A stretch of DNA of 64,000 nt, taken from positions 186,001 through 250,000 of the forward strand of contig NZ_PDNW01000004.1 in NCBI RefSeq assembly GCF_002849655.1, in the 5' to 3' direction. The stretch comes from Pollutimonas subterranea (GTDB lineage Bacteria; Pseudomonadota; Gammaproteobacteria; Burkholderiales; Burkholderiaceae_B). Of this stretch, positions 54,241 to 62,727 are shown piece after piece. A model generated the notes under the pieces. It was not told the origin of the DNA and did not search any database. It worked only from the letters and a program-made list of their open reading frames with translations. Made by a program: the position numbers and the translations under genes. Every line of letters starts with the position of its first letter. Within the stretch, counting starts at the first letter, position 1.

Positions 54241-54921
54241 ATGAAACAAGTAAACGTCGTAATTTGGTCGGACTTTGTGTGCCCATGGTGCTGGATCGCC
54301 AAGCGAAGGTTCGAAAAAGCACTTGCCGGACTGGCCGACCAAGTTGAAGTCGTCGTCACTACAAAATCCTATCGGCTTGCGCGGGGCATAGAGCCAATGG
54401 ACTACAAAGCTGCGCTCTATCAAAAGCTCGGTGGCCCCGCCGCTGCCGACAGGATGATGGCGGCGGTAAGTGACAACGGGGCCATGGAAAACTTGGCATA
54501 CAACTTCACCACCATGCGTTTCGGCGACACCAGTGCGGCACACACGGCGATCAAGAGCATTCGTTCACCAGTGCTCGCTCAAGACATGACCGAGCGTGTT
54601 TACAAGGCTGTCACCACGGATGGACTGGACATCTTCGACAGGGAGGTGCTCGTCTCTTTGGCCAAAGAAGTCGGCCTCACTGACACGCGCTTTGATTTTG
54701 ATTCCCCAAAAATTAGGTCCGAGATTGAGCGCAACGAACGGGAAGCGAACCAGATCACAAACGGCGTGCCGTTGTTCCTCTTCAACAACAAGCTATACCT
54801 ATCTGGCGCACAAAAGGTTGCCGTGTTCGAGAAGGCGCTTCTTGAAGCGGCTACCGATGTACCGACGGTGCTGAACGCAAGCGAAGGCGAAAGCTGCGGG
54901 ATTGACGGCTGCCAGCGCTAG
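54241..54921 (+). CDS. DsbA-family thiol oxidoreductase (FrnE-like)
   Basis: 226 residues. Thioredoxin fold with an active-site CPWC at 14-17 (DFVCPWCW), no signal peptide, and helical insertion, as in the FrnE 2-hydroxychromene isomerase-like family of cytosolic disulfide isomerases. The C-terminal motif NGVPLFLFNNKLYLSGAQ holds the cis-Pro in GVP. The Cys-rich tail (SCGIDGCQR) is unusual. It stands alone between an IS remnant and a gene-poor stretch. Confidence 0.9.
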   Translation: MKQVNVVIWSDFVCPWCWIAKRRFEKALAGLADQVEVVVTTKSYRLARGIEPMDYKAALYQKLGGPAAADRMMAAVSDNGAMENLAYNFTTMRFGDTSAAHTAIKSIRSPVLAQDMTERVYKAVTTDGLDIFDREVLVSLAKEVGLTDTRFDFDSPKIRSEIERNEREANQITNGVPLFLFNNKLYLSGAQKVAVFEKALLEAATDVPTVLNASEGESCGIDGCQR

Positions 54922-55599
54922 GTCGCCGAGCAGCCAGCCAAGCCCTTGCCCCCCGTTCCAACGTTTGAATACGGGGTGCGGCAGGCGCCTTTTCAGGTTT
55001 TCTTTGGTCGCATCAAACCGATCCGGCGGCAACGAAAATACTCTGTACTACTGGGTAGATTTTTTACTGGACGATTGGCTTTCTTATCCTTTAAAAAAGA
55101 ATGACCGGCATAGATACGCTTTATTCGTAAAGCGCGTGGAGTCTGCGTTCCGTAGAGAACAGAAGAGTCGGCGACAGCTTTATGCTTTAAGTTCCGGCGG
55201 GCTTATGGTTAGCGGCACACCGCCATAACGCCGATTTTTGTCAGCAAACACCGAGTTGCCGCGCCGCTCAGTCGAAGCCGCAATTGGCCAGCATGCCCTC
55301 ACGCTTCATGACGACCATTCCCATACGATACGCTGTGTTCACCGTAGTTGTGGAACCAGGTGGTTCAAGGCGCAGCAGGCTACGCCGCACTTGAACGTGT
55401 GCGCCTGGCGCTACGTGATTGCGTGCCGGAGGAAGACGCTGGGTTGCAAGACACCGAAGCATCGACCACACAGTATTTCAGCTGGCCGCCGGCACACGGC
55501 AAAAAGGTTTGATACAAATCAAATGCAGGCGTTATCCGACATGAGAACATGGTTATAAGACGAGATAGTATCGTTTAACCTGATCCTTCGTGCCGCGCA
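54922..55599. other. Gene-poor stretch with a possible 3' gene remnant
   Basis: 678 bases without a supported gene. A plus-strand frame at 55348-55512 ends in a protein-like sequence (GYAALERVRLALRDCVPEED, then TTQYFSWPPAHGKKV) but has no start with ribosome site. It could be the tail of a decayed gene. I could not assign it to a family. Confidence 0.35.
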
Positions 55600-56802
55600 A
55601 TGAGTCAAAATCCCGCCCCCAACACAAGCGCGAGCTTTCCTGGTCCAGGCCAGCGCGGCGACGAGCGCCGACGTCCCGCCAAGTCCCGGCCTGTCACCTT
55701 CGCCGGCATCCGGGCCATCGGCGTCAGCTCCATCCATGACACGCTCAGCAGCCGAAGCCACTCCAAGGATTTCGCCCATGCGCGCAGCGATTATCTGCGT
55801 AGCCGCGTCCTCATCGTCGGCATAATCTTCGCGCTTCTTACACCGCTATGGGTAGCCATCGACGCCGCCGTGCTACCGTCTACGACCCTGACTTATACCG
55901 TTCCCGGCCGAATCTTCCTGATGACCGGGCTTCTCGCCACCCTGGTCTTGGCCACGTACAGCCGGGCACGGCCACTGCGGGTACGCATCTCCGCGGGACT
56001 TCTCATTGCCTTGCCGGCAGCGTTCTACGCCTTGGTGCTGATCGCCTTGCCGCCAGGCCAGGCCGGTGACCTCGTGGGATACGGCTTCATTCCCTTCCTG
56101 TTGGTGGCCACCTTAAGCATTTTCCCCTTTACGCTGGCCGAATCGGCACTGGCGGGACTCGCCTTGACGGCGCTGCATATCCTCTCGCAGTACGTAACAG
56201 GCATATGGATGACTCCTGGCGGCTGGGAGCAAATGTGGCTGTTAAGCGCATTGTTCGTCGTGTCGCTGGCGGCAAATTATTTTCACCTGGGCCTGTTGCT
56301 GCGTCTTTACCGCCAAGCCACCCACGATTCACTGACAGGCTTGCTGAACCGCGGCGCACTTTCCCATGCCTTGCAGCAGATTGACGGCGTCGATGCAAGA
56401 CCGCCCATGTCGCTGCTTATGATCGATCTGGACCATTTCAAGAAAATCAACGACAAGCATGGCCATTCCGTGGGCGATCATGTCTTGCAGAAATTCGCCT
56501 CCATCTTGCGCGAAGCCGTACGTAACGCCGATTTGGTAGCCCGTTATGGCGGCGAAGAATTCGTTGCCATACTCATCGGTGCTACCAGTGAGGAATCCTT
56601 GGTCGTGGCCGAACGCATACGCGTACAGACCCAAAACGCAACAGTGCTCGATAACGACGGAACGCCCGTATCGTTCACGACCAGCATCGGCGTGGCCTGC
56701 TTCCAGGATGGCGAAACATTCGACGACGTGGCAAAACGCGCCGACGACTATCTGTATGATGCCAAAATGCTTCGGCGCAATTGCGTGGTGGGTGGCAACT
56801 GA
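55600..56802 (+). CDS. Membrane-bound diguanylate cyclase (GGDEF)
   Basis: 400 residues. About six helices lie at 70-235, and the GGDEF domain at 245-400 makes c-di-GMP. The active site is GGEEF in RYGGEEFVAIL, with DLDHFKKINDKHGHSVGDHVL before it. An inhibitory I-site RxxD (RNAD) precedes GGEEF by five residues, so product inhibition is expected. ATG 55600 is chosen. No EAL domain. Input of the membrane part is unknown; it may sense a small molecule or the membrane state. Confidence 0.92.
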   Translation: MSQNPAPNTSASFPGPGQRGDERRRPAKSRPVTFAGIRAIGVSSIHDTLSSRSHSKDFAHARSDYLRSRVLIVGIIFALLTPLWVAIDAAVLPSTTLTYTVPGRIFLMTGLLATLVLATYSRARPLRVRISAGLLIALPAAFYALVLIALPPGQAGDLVGYGFIPFLLVATLSIFPFTLAESALAGLALTALHILSQYVTGIWMTPGGWEQMWLLSALFVVSLAANYFHLGLLLRLYRQATHDSLTGLLNRGALSHALQQIDGVDARPPMSLLMIDLDHFKKINDKHGHSVGDHVLQKFASILREAVRNADLVARYGGEEFVAILIGATSEESLVVAERIRVQTQNATVLDNDGTPVSFTTSIGVACFQDGETFDDVAKRADDYLYDAKMLRRNCVVGGN

Positions 56803-56841
56803 AAGGTTTTTTCGTTCCGAGTCCCAGTATAATCGCCGCTT

Positions 56842-57558
56842 ATGGTGACATTCTCGATCGGACAATGGCGAGCATGGGCGCCGGAAATGCGCGATGCGGA
56901 AAGCTGGATGCAGTGGGCCAATGCCCCTTACTGCCCATTGGCCGACTACGAGTCGCCCGAGCTCAATTTCCTCACTCCCATGCAGCGGCGCCGTCTAAGC
57001 CCGATGGCCCGGATGGTGTTCGATTGCGCCTGGCCATTGGCCGACCACCGCGCACCCATGCCTCTGGTCTTCGCATCACAACACGGCGAGACAACGCGCA
57101 GCTTTGCGCTGCTCCAAGCGATGGGCCGTCACGAAGGCTTGTCGCCGACATCCTTCGGGCTGTCGGTACATAACGCCGTCGTAGGAATGTGGTCAAAGAT
57201 CCGCAATGACAACACAAAGTCCATTGCGCTATCGGTGAATGCCGACGGTCTTGAGCAAGCCTTTATGGAGGCCGCCTTTCTTCTGCGACGAGGCGCGCGC
57301 GCCGCCATGGTTGTGTTGGCCGAAGAGCGTCCGCCGCCTGCCTACATACCCTGGATCGTCGATGTACCATTTTCCTATGCCGTCGCCTTTCGCATAGAAA
57401 GGGGTGCCCAATGGCGTCTTGAAAAGCACCAGGACGAATCCGGCGTCCCCCAGCTTTGGCCCAACGCCCTGAATTTCGTGCGGCATCTGTGCCTGGGTTC
57501 GGCTGAATTGAAAAACACGAATGGTGACCAACACTGGCTCTGGACGCGAACTTCCTGA
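56842..57558 (+). CDS. Beta-ketoacyl synthase chain length factor-like protein (ApeC/PF13723 type)
   Basis: 238 residues. It matches the catalytically inactive ketosynthase-like chain length factors of aryl polyene (APE) clusters: FSIGQWRAWAPE, LNFLTPMQRRRLSPMARMVFDCAWPL, PLVFASQHGETTRSFALLQAM, LSPTSFGLSVHNAVVGMWSKIRND. No active-site Cys is seen. No APE ketosynthase, ACP or adenylase gene is present on either side, so it is an orphan here; the next gene is a deaminase. It follows a diguanylate cyclase by 39 bases. Confidence 0.85.
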   Translation: MVTFSIGQWRAWAPEMRDAESWMQWANAPYCPLADYESPELNFLTPMQRRRLSPMARMVFDCAWPLADHRAPMPLVFASQHGETTRSFALLQAMGRHEGLSPTSFGLSVHNAVVGMWSKIRNDNTKSIALSVNADGLEQAFMEAAFLLRRGARAAMVVLAEERPPPAYIPWIVDVPFSYAVAFRIERGAQWRLEKHQDESGVPQLWPNALNFVRHLCLGSAELKNTNGDQHWLWTRTS

Positions 57559-57619
57559 GCGCATCAATGATTTTGGCCATTGGCCGCACAGTCTTATCAG
57601 TATCACTCAAGGAGAATCC

Positions 57620-58078
57620 GTGGATCTTTTCATGCAGGCAGCAATAGAACAAGCCAGACTGGGCCTGGCCCAGGGCGGCATCCCAATCGGATCCGTCATT
57701 GTGCACGATGGCCGCATTATCGGCCGCGGACACAATAGACGCGTGCAGAAAGGCAGCGCCATCCTGCACGGCGAAATGGATGCGTTCGAGAATGCCGGGC
57801 GCCAGCCGGCGGGAATCTACCATGAGTCCGTGCTCTACACGACGCTGTCGCCCTGCGCCATGTGCAGCGGAGCCATCCTTCTGTACGGCATCCGCCAAAT
57901 AGTCATTGGCGAAAACCAGACTTTCATGGGTGAAGAGGCGCTGTTGCGATCACGCGGCGTACAGGTGGACGTGCTCCAGGATGCCGACTGTATTCATATG
58001 ATGCGCACATTCATCGAGGCCAGCCCGGAACTCTGGAATGAAGACATAGGCGTCGAGGACTCCGACCATCCTTTGTAG
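57620..58078 (+). CDS. Cytosine deaminase, yeast Fcy1-like (zinc, CDA fold)
   Basis: 152 residues from GTG 57620 with AAGGAG five bases upstream. Zinc site: His50-Gly-Glu52 (LHGEMDAFENAGR) and PCAMC with Cys79 and Cys82. The spacing equals yeast Fcy1 (His62, Glu64, Cys91, Cys94). Fcy1-like stretches include GGIPIGS, GRGHNRRVQKGSAILHGE, YTTLSPCAMCSGAILLYGI and the C-terminal WNEDIGVE. It should deaminate cytosine (or a related pyrimidine) to uracil. This Fcy1 family is uncommon in bacteria, which mostly use CodA. Confidence 0.88.
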   Translation: MDLFMQAAIEQARLGLAQGGIPIGSVIVHDGRIIGRGHNRRVQKGSAILHGEMDAFENAGRQPAGIYHESVLYTTLSPCAMCSGAILLYGIRQIVIGENQTFMGEEALLRSRGVQVDVLQDADCIHMMRTFIEASPELWNEDIGVEDSDHPL

Positions 58079-58093
58079 CGCTCCAGGTATTGG

Positions 58094-59212
58094 TCAACCT
58101 TCCAACAATTCCTCCAAGCGTCTCAAATGGAAATCCGTATCACCCAACAGAAAATCCATGTGCGTCAGGCGCTTGAAATAGTCGCCAACCTCCAGCTCGG
58201 CCGTCATGCCAATTCCGCCATGCAATTGCACGGCGCTTTGGCCAATAGAGCATCCCGCCTGGGCCACCGACACCTTGGCCAACGACAGCAATCGTCGGCG
58301 TTCGGCGGCATCGCTTTCGCCCAGCGCCGTGGCGGCAACATAGGCCATTGAGGTTGCCAACTCTTTATGCAGCAGCATGTCGGCCAGGCGATGCTGCAAC
58401 ACCTGGAAGTCCGCCAACGGCCGCCCGAACTGACGGCGCGTCTTCAGGTATTCGGCCGTGATCTCCACCAGGCGATCCATGGCACCGGCAGCGTGCGCGC
58501 ACATTGCCGCAACACCGTGATCCATGGCGCTGGCCAAGGCGTCATCGGCTGCCTGGCCTTGAGCAATCAGCGCAGCCTCGTCTACAACAACGTGATCCAG
58601 CTCGACATCCGCGCAGCGATAGCCGTCCATGGTGGGAAAATCCTGGACGGCCATCCCTTGCGCATCGGCGGGGACCAGGAACAGCGCCGTTTCCCCATTC
58701 AGCACCGCACTGACGACCAGCTTGCCTGCGCTGGCACCTTGCCATACAAGCTTCTTCCTGCCGTTTAGCGTGTAGCTCCCGGCCTCGTGCACCGCGTGCG
58801 TCGTGGCGGGGCGGCATGCATTACGCTGGCCGGGTTCAAGATACGCGACGGAGCACACCAAAGAGCCCGACGCCATGAGGGGCAGGCATTCTGTTTTGAT
58901 TTGCTCGTTGGCGCTGTTTAGCACCAGGGCCGTTGCCATCACCGCGCTGGGAATGACCGGCTCGGAAACCAGGCCTTTGCCCAATTCGAGATGAACTGCC
59001 ACGAGCGTCGCCGGCGATTCGCCGAAACCTTCGTATCGCTCTGGTACCAGTAGGCCTGCGACCCCAAGGTCGGCCAGCGACTGCCAGGCCTTCTGGTCAA
59101 GCGCCGATTGTCCGGCACGCTCGCGCCGTTGCTCGACGCCCCAACTGTCGCTCACCAGTCTGCGCAGGCTGTCCGTCAGCATGCGCTGCTCGTCGTTATA
59201 CGTGAAATCCAT
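58094..59212 (-). CDS. Acyl-CoA dehydrogenase
   Basis: 372 residues. Motifs: LGVAGLLVPERYEGFGESPATLVAV, YTLNGRKKLVWQG (substrate/FAD part), RRQFGRPLADFQVLQHRLADML and VQLHGGIGMTAELEVGDYFKRL near the C-terminus. The usual EPG active region is partly divergent (VAYLEPGQRNACRP). It forms a pair with the acyl-CoA dehydrogenase at 59269, a common two-subunit arrangement in branched or cyclic acyl degradation. The start is an ATG with GGAAACAAG upstream. Confidence 0.9.
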   Translation of the reverse strand: MDFTYNDEQRMLTDSLRRLVSDSWGVEQRRERAGQSALDQKAWQSLADLGVAGLLVPERYEGFGESPATLVAVHLELGKGLVSEPVIPSAVMATALVLNSANEQIKTECLPLMASGSLVCSVAYLEPGQRNACRPATTHAVHEAGSYTLNGRKKLVWQGASAGKLVVSAVLNGETALFLVPADAQGMAVQDFPTMDGYRCADVELDHVVVDEAALIAQGQAADDALASAMDHGVAAMCAHAAGAMDRLVEITAEYLKTRRQFGRPLADFQVLQHRLADMLLHKELATSMAYVAATALGESDAAERRRLLSLAKVSVAQAGCSIGQSAVQLHGGIGMTAELEVGDYFKRLTHMDFLLGDTDFHLRRLEELLEG

Positions 59213-59268
59213 TTCTTGTTTCCTGTGGAATGTAGGAGAAACCGCTATCGATACATGGACCCGCGTGA

Positions 59269-60459
59269 CTAAGACCCAAGGATCATCTTCGCGATAATGG
59301 TCTTTTGCACCTCGGTCGTCCCCCCATAAATACTGGTTTTACGCATATCGAAATAGCCTGCTGATGCCGCCGCGGCGAATTCGGCGCCAGGTCCGGAAAA
59401 TGCAGCGTCCGCCTCCATCCAGACGGGATCGTACGGCCAGGTATCGACGCCCATCACTTCCATTTGCAGCATGGCCAGGTCCTGCTGGATTTCGGATCCT
59501 CGTATCTTCAGGATAGAGGCCTGCGGCCCGGGTCCCTGATCGCTGTTAGCGGCCACTCGCAGCAACAGCATTTCGAGCGCGACGATGTCAATTTCTATGC
59601 GCACGATTTTTTCTTTCAAGCGGGCGTTCCGAATGGCTGGCTCGCCGTCGATCAGCGTTTGGGCCGCAAGCGTCTTGAGTATCTGCAGCTCGCGATGGCA
59701 ATGCCCTATGCCGGCAATTCCGGTTCTTTCATGGCCCAAGAGATATTTGGCGTAGGTCCATCCTTCGTTCTCGTTGCCGACCAGATTCTCGAAGGGCACG
59801 TTTACATCGTCAAGCCACACCTCGTTGACATCGACGCCACCGTCCAGCGTACGGATGGGACGCACGGTAACGCCAGGCTGGCGCAAGTCAATCAGCAATA
59901 GCGATATTCCCCGCTGTGGCTTGGCTTCCGTATCGGTGCGGGCAAGGCAGAACATCCAGTCGGCATACTGCCCCAGCGTCGTCCAGGTCTTCTGGCCGTT
60001 CACGACATACCCGTCGTCGGTGCGCGTGGCGCGTGTCTTCAACGAGGCGAGGTCGGACCCGGCGCCGGGTTCGGAATAGCCCTGACACCACCAGTCTTCC
60101 ACCGTGAGCATTCTGGACAGGAAGCGATCCTGCAACGACTTGCTGCCGTATTTCATTAATACCGGGCCTATCATGCCCAGGCCAAACGGTAAAAGGCGAG
60201 GTGCGCCGCCCTTGGCGCATTCGATTTCAAAAATCAGCCTCTGCAGGGGATTCCAGCCTGTACCGCCAAACTCAACGGGCCAATTTGGAGCCCCCCAGCC
60301 CTTGGCGGCCAGCACACGATGCCACCGTATGTAATCGTTCTTGTCCAGTCGCTGGTGCCGGAATACTTTTGTGCGAATGTCGGCTGGCAACTCCGCCTGC
60401 ACAAACTCACGAACCTCGTGCCGGAAGGCAATTTCCTGCGCGTTCCACGTCAAATCCAT
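59269..60459 (-). CDS. Acyl-CoA dehydrogenase
   Basis: 396 residues, standard family length. QGYSEPGAGSDLASLKTRA, YVVNGQKTWTTLGQYADWMFCLART, GTTEVQKTIIAKMILGS with the catalytic-loop residues. It lies 56 bases upstream of the 58094 gene and is co-directional. Steroid- or bile-acid-like heterodimeric dehydrogenases are organised this way, but substrate is not predictable. Its 5' end faces the Bug receptor operon with nested inverted repeats in between. Confidence 0.92.
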   Translation of the reverse strand: MDLTWNAQEIAFRHEVREFVQAELPADIRTKVFRHQRLDKNDYIRWHRVLAAKGWGAPNWPVEFGGTGWNPLQRLIFEIECAKGGAPRLLPFGLGMIGPVLMKYGSKSLQDRFLSRMLTVEDWWCQGYSEPGAGSDLASLKTRATRTDDGYVVNGQKTWTTLGQYADWMFCLARTDTEAKPQRGISLLLIDLRQPGVTVRPIRTLDGGVDVNEVWLDDVNVPFENLVGNENEGWTYAKYLLGHERTGIAGIGHCHRELQILKTLAAQTLIDGEPAIRNARLKEKIVRIEIDIVALEMLLLRVAANSDQGPGPQASILKIRGSEIQQDLAMLQMEVMGVDTWPYDPVWMEADAAFSGPGAEFAAAASAGYFDMRKTSIYGGTTEVQKTIIAKMILGS

Positions 60460-60492
60460 AGCAGATCTCCTTTTGATTGGAATCTACCAAGT

Positions 60493-60559
60493 TAAGTGGG
60501 TCTTCCACAATATCGCATTGCGAAAGCCTGTGTTCATCTGTCGCGAACCGACCCACTTA
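60493..60559. promoter_or_regulatory. Nested inverted repeats between divergent acyl-CoA dehydrogenase and Bug genes
   Basis: TAAGTGGGTC (60493-60502) and GACCCACTTA (60550-60559) are perfect 10-base arms. Inside them TCGCA-T-TGCGA (60513-60523) is a second palindrome. Position and symmetry suggest binding by a regulator controlling both directions; none is encoded next to them. Confidence 0.5.
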
Positions 60560-60675
60560 TACGCTGGCAAAAGTCACCCTTAAGTAAAACAGAATTGCCA
60601 AGGGAAAGCTTTGCAGTGAGACTTGTTCATCCGTCGAGGCGGCTCACTGATATCGATAAAACTGGAGACAAGCCC

Positions 60676-61644
60676 ATGAAACTGAAGTCTATTTTTTTCC
60701 TCGCCGGCGGCCTTATGGCCGTCGCCACCGCGCAAGCCCAGGCACCATGGCCCGCACAGCCCATAAAACTGATCGTCGGCTATTCTCCTGGCGGTCCGGT
60801 CGACACCAGCGCACGTACCTTTGCCAAGTATCTGGGCGACGAACTGAAGCAGCCGGTCATCGTCGAAAACCGCACCGGCGCCAGCGGTATGATTGCCGCC
60901 GAATCGACCTCACGAGCGCAGCCCGATGGCTACACCATCAACTTTGTGGCCAGTCCTACCCTGACCATCACACCGCTGATCCAGAAGAACGCCAAGCTGG
61001 ATCTGGAAAAAGACTTCACGTACATCGGCAATATCGCCGATTACACCAACGTACTGGTGATCAACAAGGATGTTCCCGTAAAGAACATCCAGGAACTCGT
61101 TGCGTATGCCAAGAAAAACCCGGATGCGGTCTCCTTCGGCTCGGCCGGCGTGGGAGCCTCCAACCATCTCTCGGCCGAGTTGCTTAAGCAGAAAACCGGA
61201 ACCGAGATGCTGCACGTGCCCTACCGCGGCAACTCGCCCGCCATGATCGATGTCATAGGCGGAAAGATCACCTACATGTTCGACATCACCAGCACAGCGA
61301 TCCCGTATATACAAAGTGATAAAGTGCGCGCGTTGGCCGTAACTTCGCGCGAACGCAACGCCGGCCTTCCCGACGTACCCACCATGATAGAAGCTGGGGT
61401 AAAAGACTACGCGGTAACTGGCTGGTATGCCTTGATCACACCCAGCAAGCTTCCCGCCAACATCCACGAACGCCTGGAAACCGCATTGAACACTATCGCA
61501 AAAAACCCGGAGTTTGAAAAGACCATGAAGGCAGGTGGATATACGATCAACGTCAGCAATGGTGCGGACCTGCTGGCTAAAGCGAAGCGCGAATACGCCA
61601 TGTGGGACGATGTGATCCAGAAAGCCAAGATCCAGACCAACTAG
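60676..61644 (+). CDS. Bug/TctC-family periplasmic solute receptor
   Basis: 322 residues. Signal peptide KLKSIFFLAGGLMAVATAQAQ, mature start APWPAQPIKLIVGYSPGGPVDTSAR, then NRTGASGMIAAE and QPDGYTINFV. ATG 60676 follows GGAGA at the right distance; an open extension to 60496 is promoter sequence. Divergent from the acyl-CoA dehydrogenase pair, so it may import their substrate precursor. Convergent with the next receptor gene. Confidence 0.93.
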   Translation: MKLKSIFFLAGGLMAVATAQAQAPWPAQPIKLIVGYSPGGPVDTSARTFAKYLGDELKQPVIVENRTGASGMIAAESTSRAQPDGYTINFVASPTLTITPLIQKNAKLDLEKDFTYIGNIADYTNVLVINKDVPVKNIQELVAYAKKNPDAVSFGSAGVGASNHLSAELLKQKTGTEMLHVPYRGNSPAMIDVIGGKITYMFDITSTAIPYIQSDKVRALAVTSRERNAGLPDVPTMIEAGVKDYAVTGWYALITPSKLPANIHERLETALNTIAKNPEFEKTMKAGGYTINVSNGADLLAKAKREYAMWDDVIQKAKIQTN

Positions 61645-61655
61645 ACGAAGTTTAG

Positions 61656-61678
61656 CCGGGCCTGACTAGCAGGCCCGG
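61656..61678. terminator. Terminator-like hairpin between convergent Bug genes
   Basis: CCGGGCCTG (61656-61664) and CAGGCCCGG (61670-61678) are perfect 9-base arms with a 5-base loop, between two Bug receptor genes that end toward each other. No T tract. Confidence 0.6.
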
Positions 61679-61698
61679 TTCCAGCGATCCGATTCCCC

Positions 61699-62697
61699 TC
61701 ATTCGATCTTGATATCGGCTTCCTGGATGACCTGCGCCCATTTCTTGATCTCGTTATCCAGGAACCGGGCAAAATCCTCAGGTGTGCCGGGCATGGGCTC
61801 GGCGCCCGCAGCAGCCATGGCCGGGCCAACCGCCGGATCGTTCAAGATGGCGACCAGGTCCTGGTTGAGCTTTTTGACGATATCCTGACGCGTGCCCTTG
61901 GGCGCCATCAACCCGGTCCATGAATACGCTTCGTAGTCCGGAACGCCAGCTTCGGCAATGGTCGGCACGCCCGGGGCCAATATCGAAGGCTCTGGATTAC
62001 CCACCCCGAGGGCCTTTACGTGGCCGGACTTGATGAACGGCAAGGCAGAGGGGGCATCGGCAAACATAAGCTGTACCTGGCCACCGACCAGATCCTGCAT
62101 GGCCGGCGCACTGCCTCGGTACGGAATGTGCAGCAGCTTGACGCCTGCCAGTTTATTGAAAAGTTCGCCCGCCAGGTGCGTACCGCCGCCGGTTCCCGAT
62201 GAGCTGAATGACACTTTGCCCGGATTCTCCTTGGCATAGCTGATCAATTCCTTGACGCTCTTCACCGGCAGCGACGGGTGCGCGACCAGGATGATGGGAA
62301 ACCGTGCCACCGAACCCACCGGCTCGAAATCAGCCTGTATGTCGTAGCCCAAGTCTTTACGCAGGCTAGGCAATACAGCATGGTGGATGGCGGGAAAGAA
62401 GAAGGAATAGCCGTCCGGCTTTTCCTTGACGGCATACCTTGCCGCTACGATCCCGCCGGCGCCTGCGCGGTTGTCGACCACTGCGGACTGGCCCCACTTC
62501 TCGCCCAAGGGCTTGGTGACGAAGCGGGCCGACGTATCAACGGGGCCGCCCGCCGGGAACGGCACGATGAAATTGACGGCGCGGCCGGGCCAGGCCGCAT
62601 CGGCCGCCCATGCCGCTGACATGGGCGACGCCAATGCCAGCATGCCCAGGCCCATGCCGGCCAGTATATGGCGGCGATTGAGTTTGATATTGTTCAT
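61699..62697 (-). CDS. Bug/TctC-family periplasmic solute receptor
   Basis: 332 residues. N-terminus NNIKLNRRHILAGMGLGMLALASPMSAAWAA has an RR pair, so Tat export is possible though the motif is incomplete. Mature part WPGRAVNFIVPFPAGGPVDTSARF, then NRAGAGGIVAAR and KPDGYSFFFP. It starts 30 bases after the stop of the CoA-transferase gene, suggesting that both are cotranscribed. Its ligand may be the acid activated by that transferase. Confidence 0.92.
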   Translation of the reverse strand: MNNIKLNRRHILAGMGLGMLALASPMSAAWAADAAWPGRAVNFIVPFPAGGPVDTSARFVTKPLGEKWGQSAVVDNRAGAGGIVAARYAVKEKPDGYSFFFPAIHHAVLPSLRKDLGYDIQADFEPVGSVARFPIILVAHPSLPVKSVKELISYAKENPGKVSFSSSGTGGGTHLAGELFNKLAGVKLLHIPYRGSAPAMQDLVGGQVQLMFADAPSALPFIKSGHVKALGVGNPEPSILAPGVPTIAEAGVPDYEAYSWTGLMAPKGTRQDIVKKLNQDLVAILNDPAVGPAMAAAGAEPMPGTPEDFARFLDNEIKKWAQVIQEADIKIE

Positions 62698-62727
62698 TGA
62701 TTGTCTCCTGCACTGGTTGATGAGGTC

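Noticed and set aside
55238-55558. 106-codon plus-strand frame
   Set aside because: Composition is not protein-like (Arg/His/Cys-rich) and it has no ribosome site; treated as gene-poor DNA.
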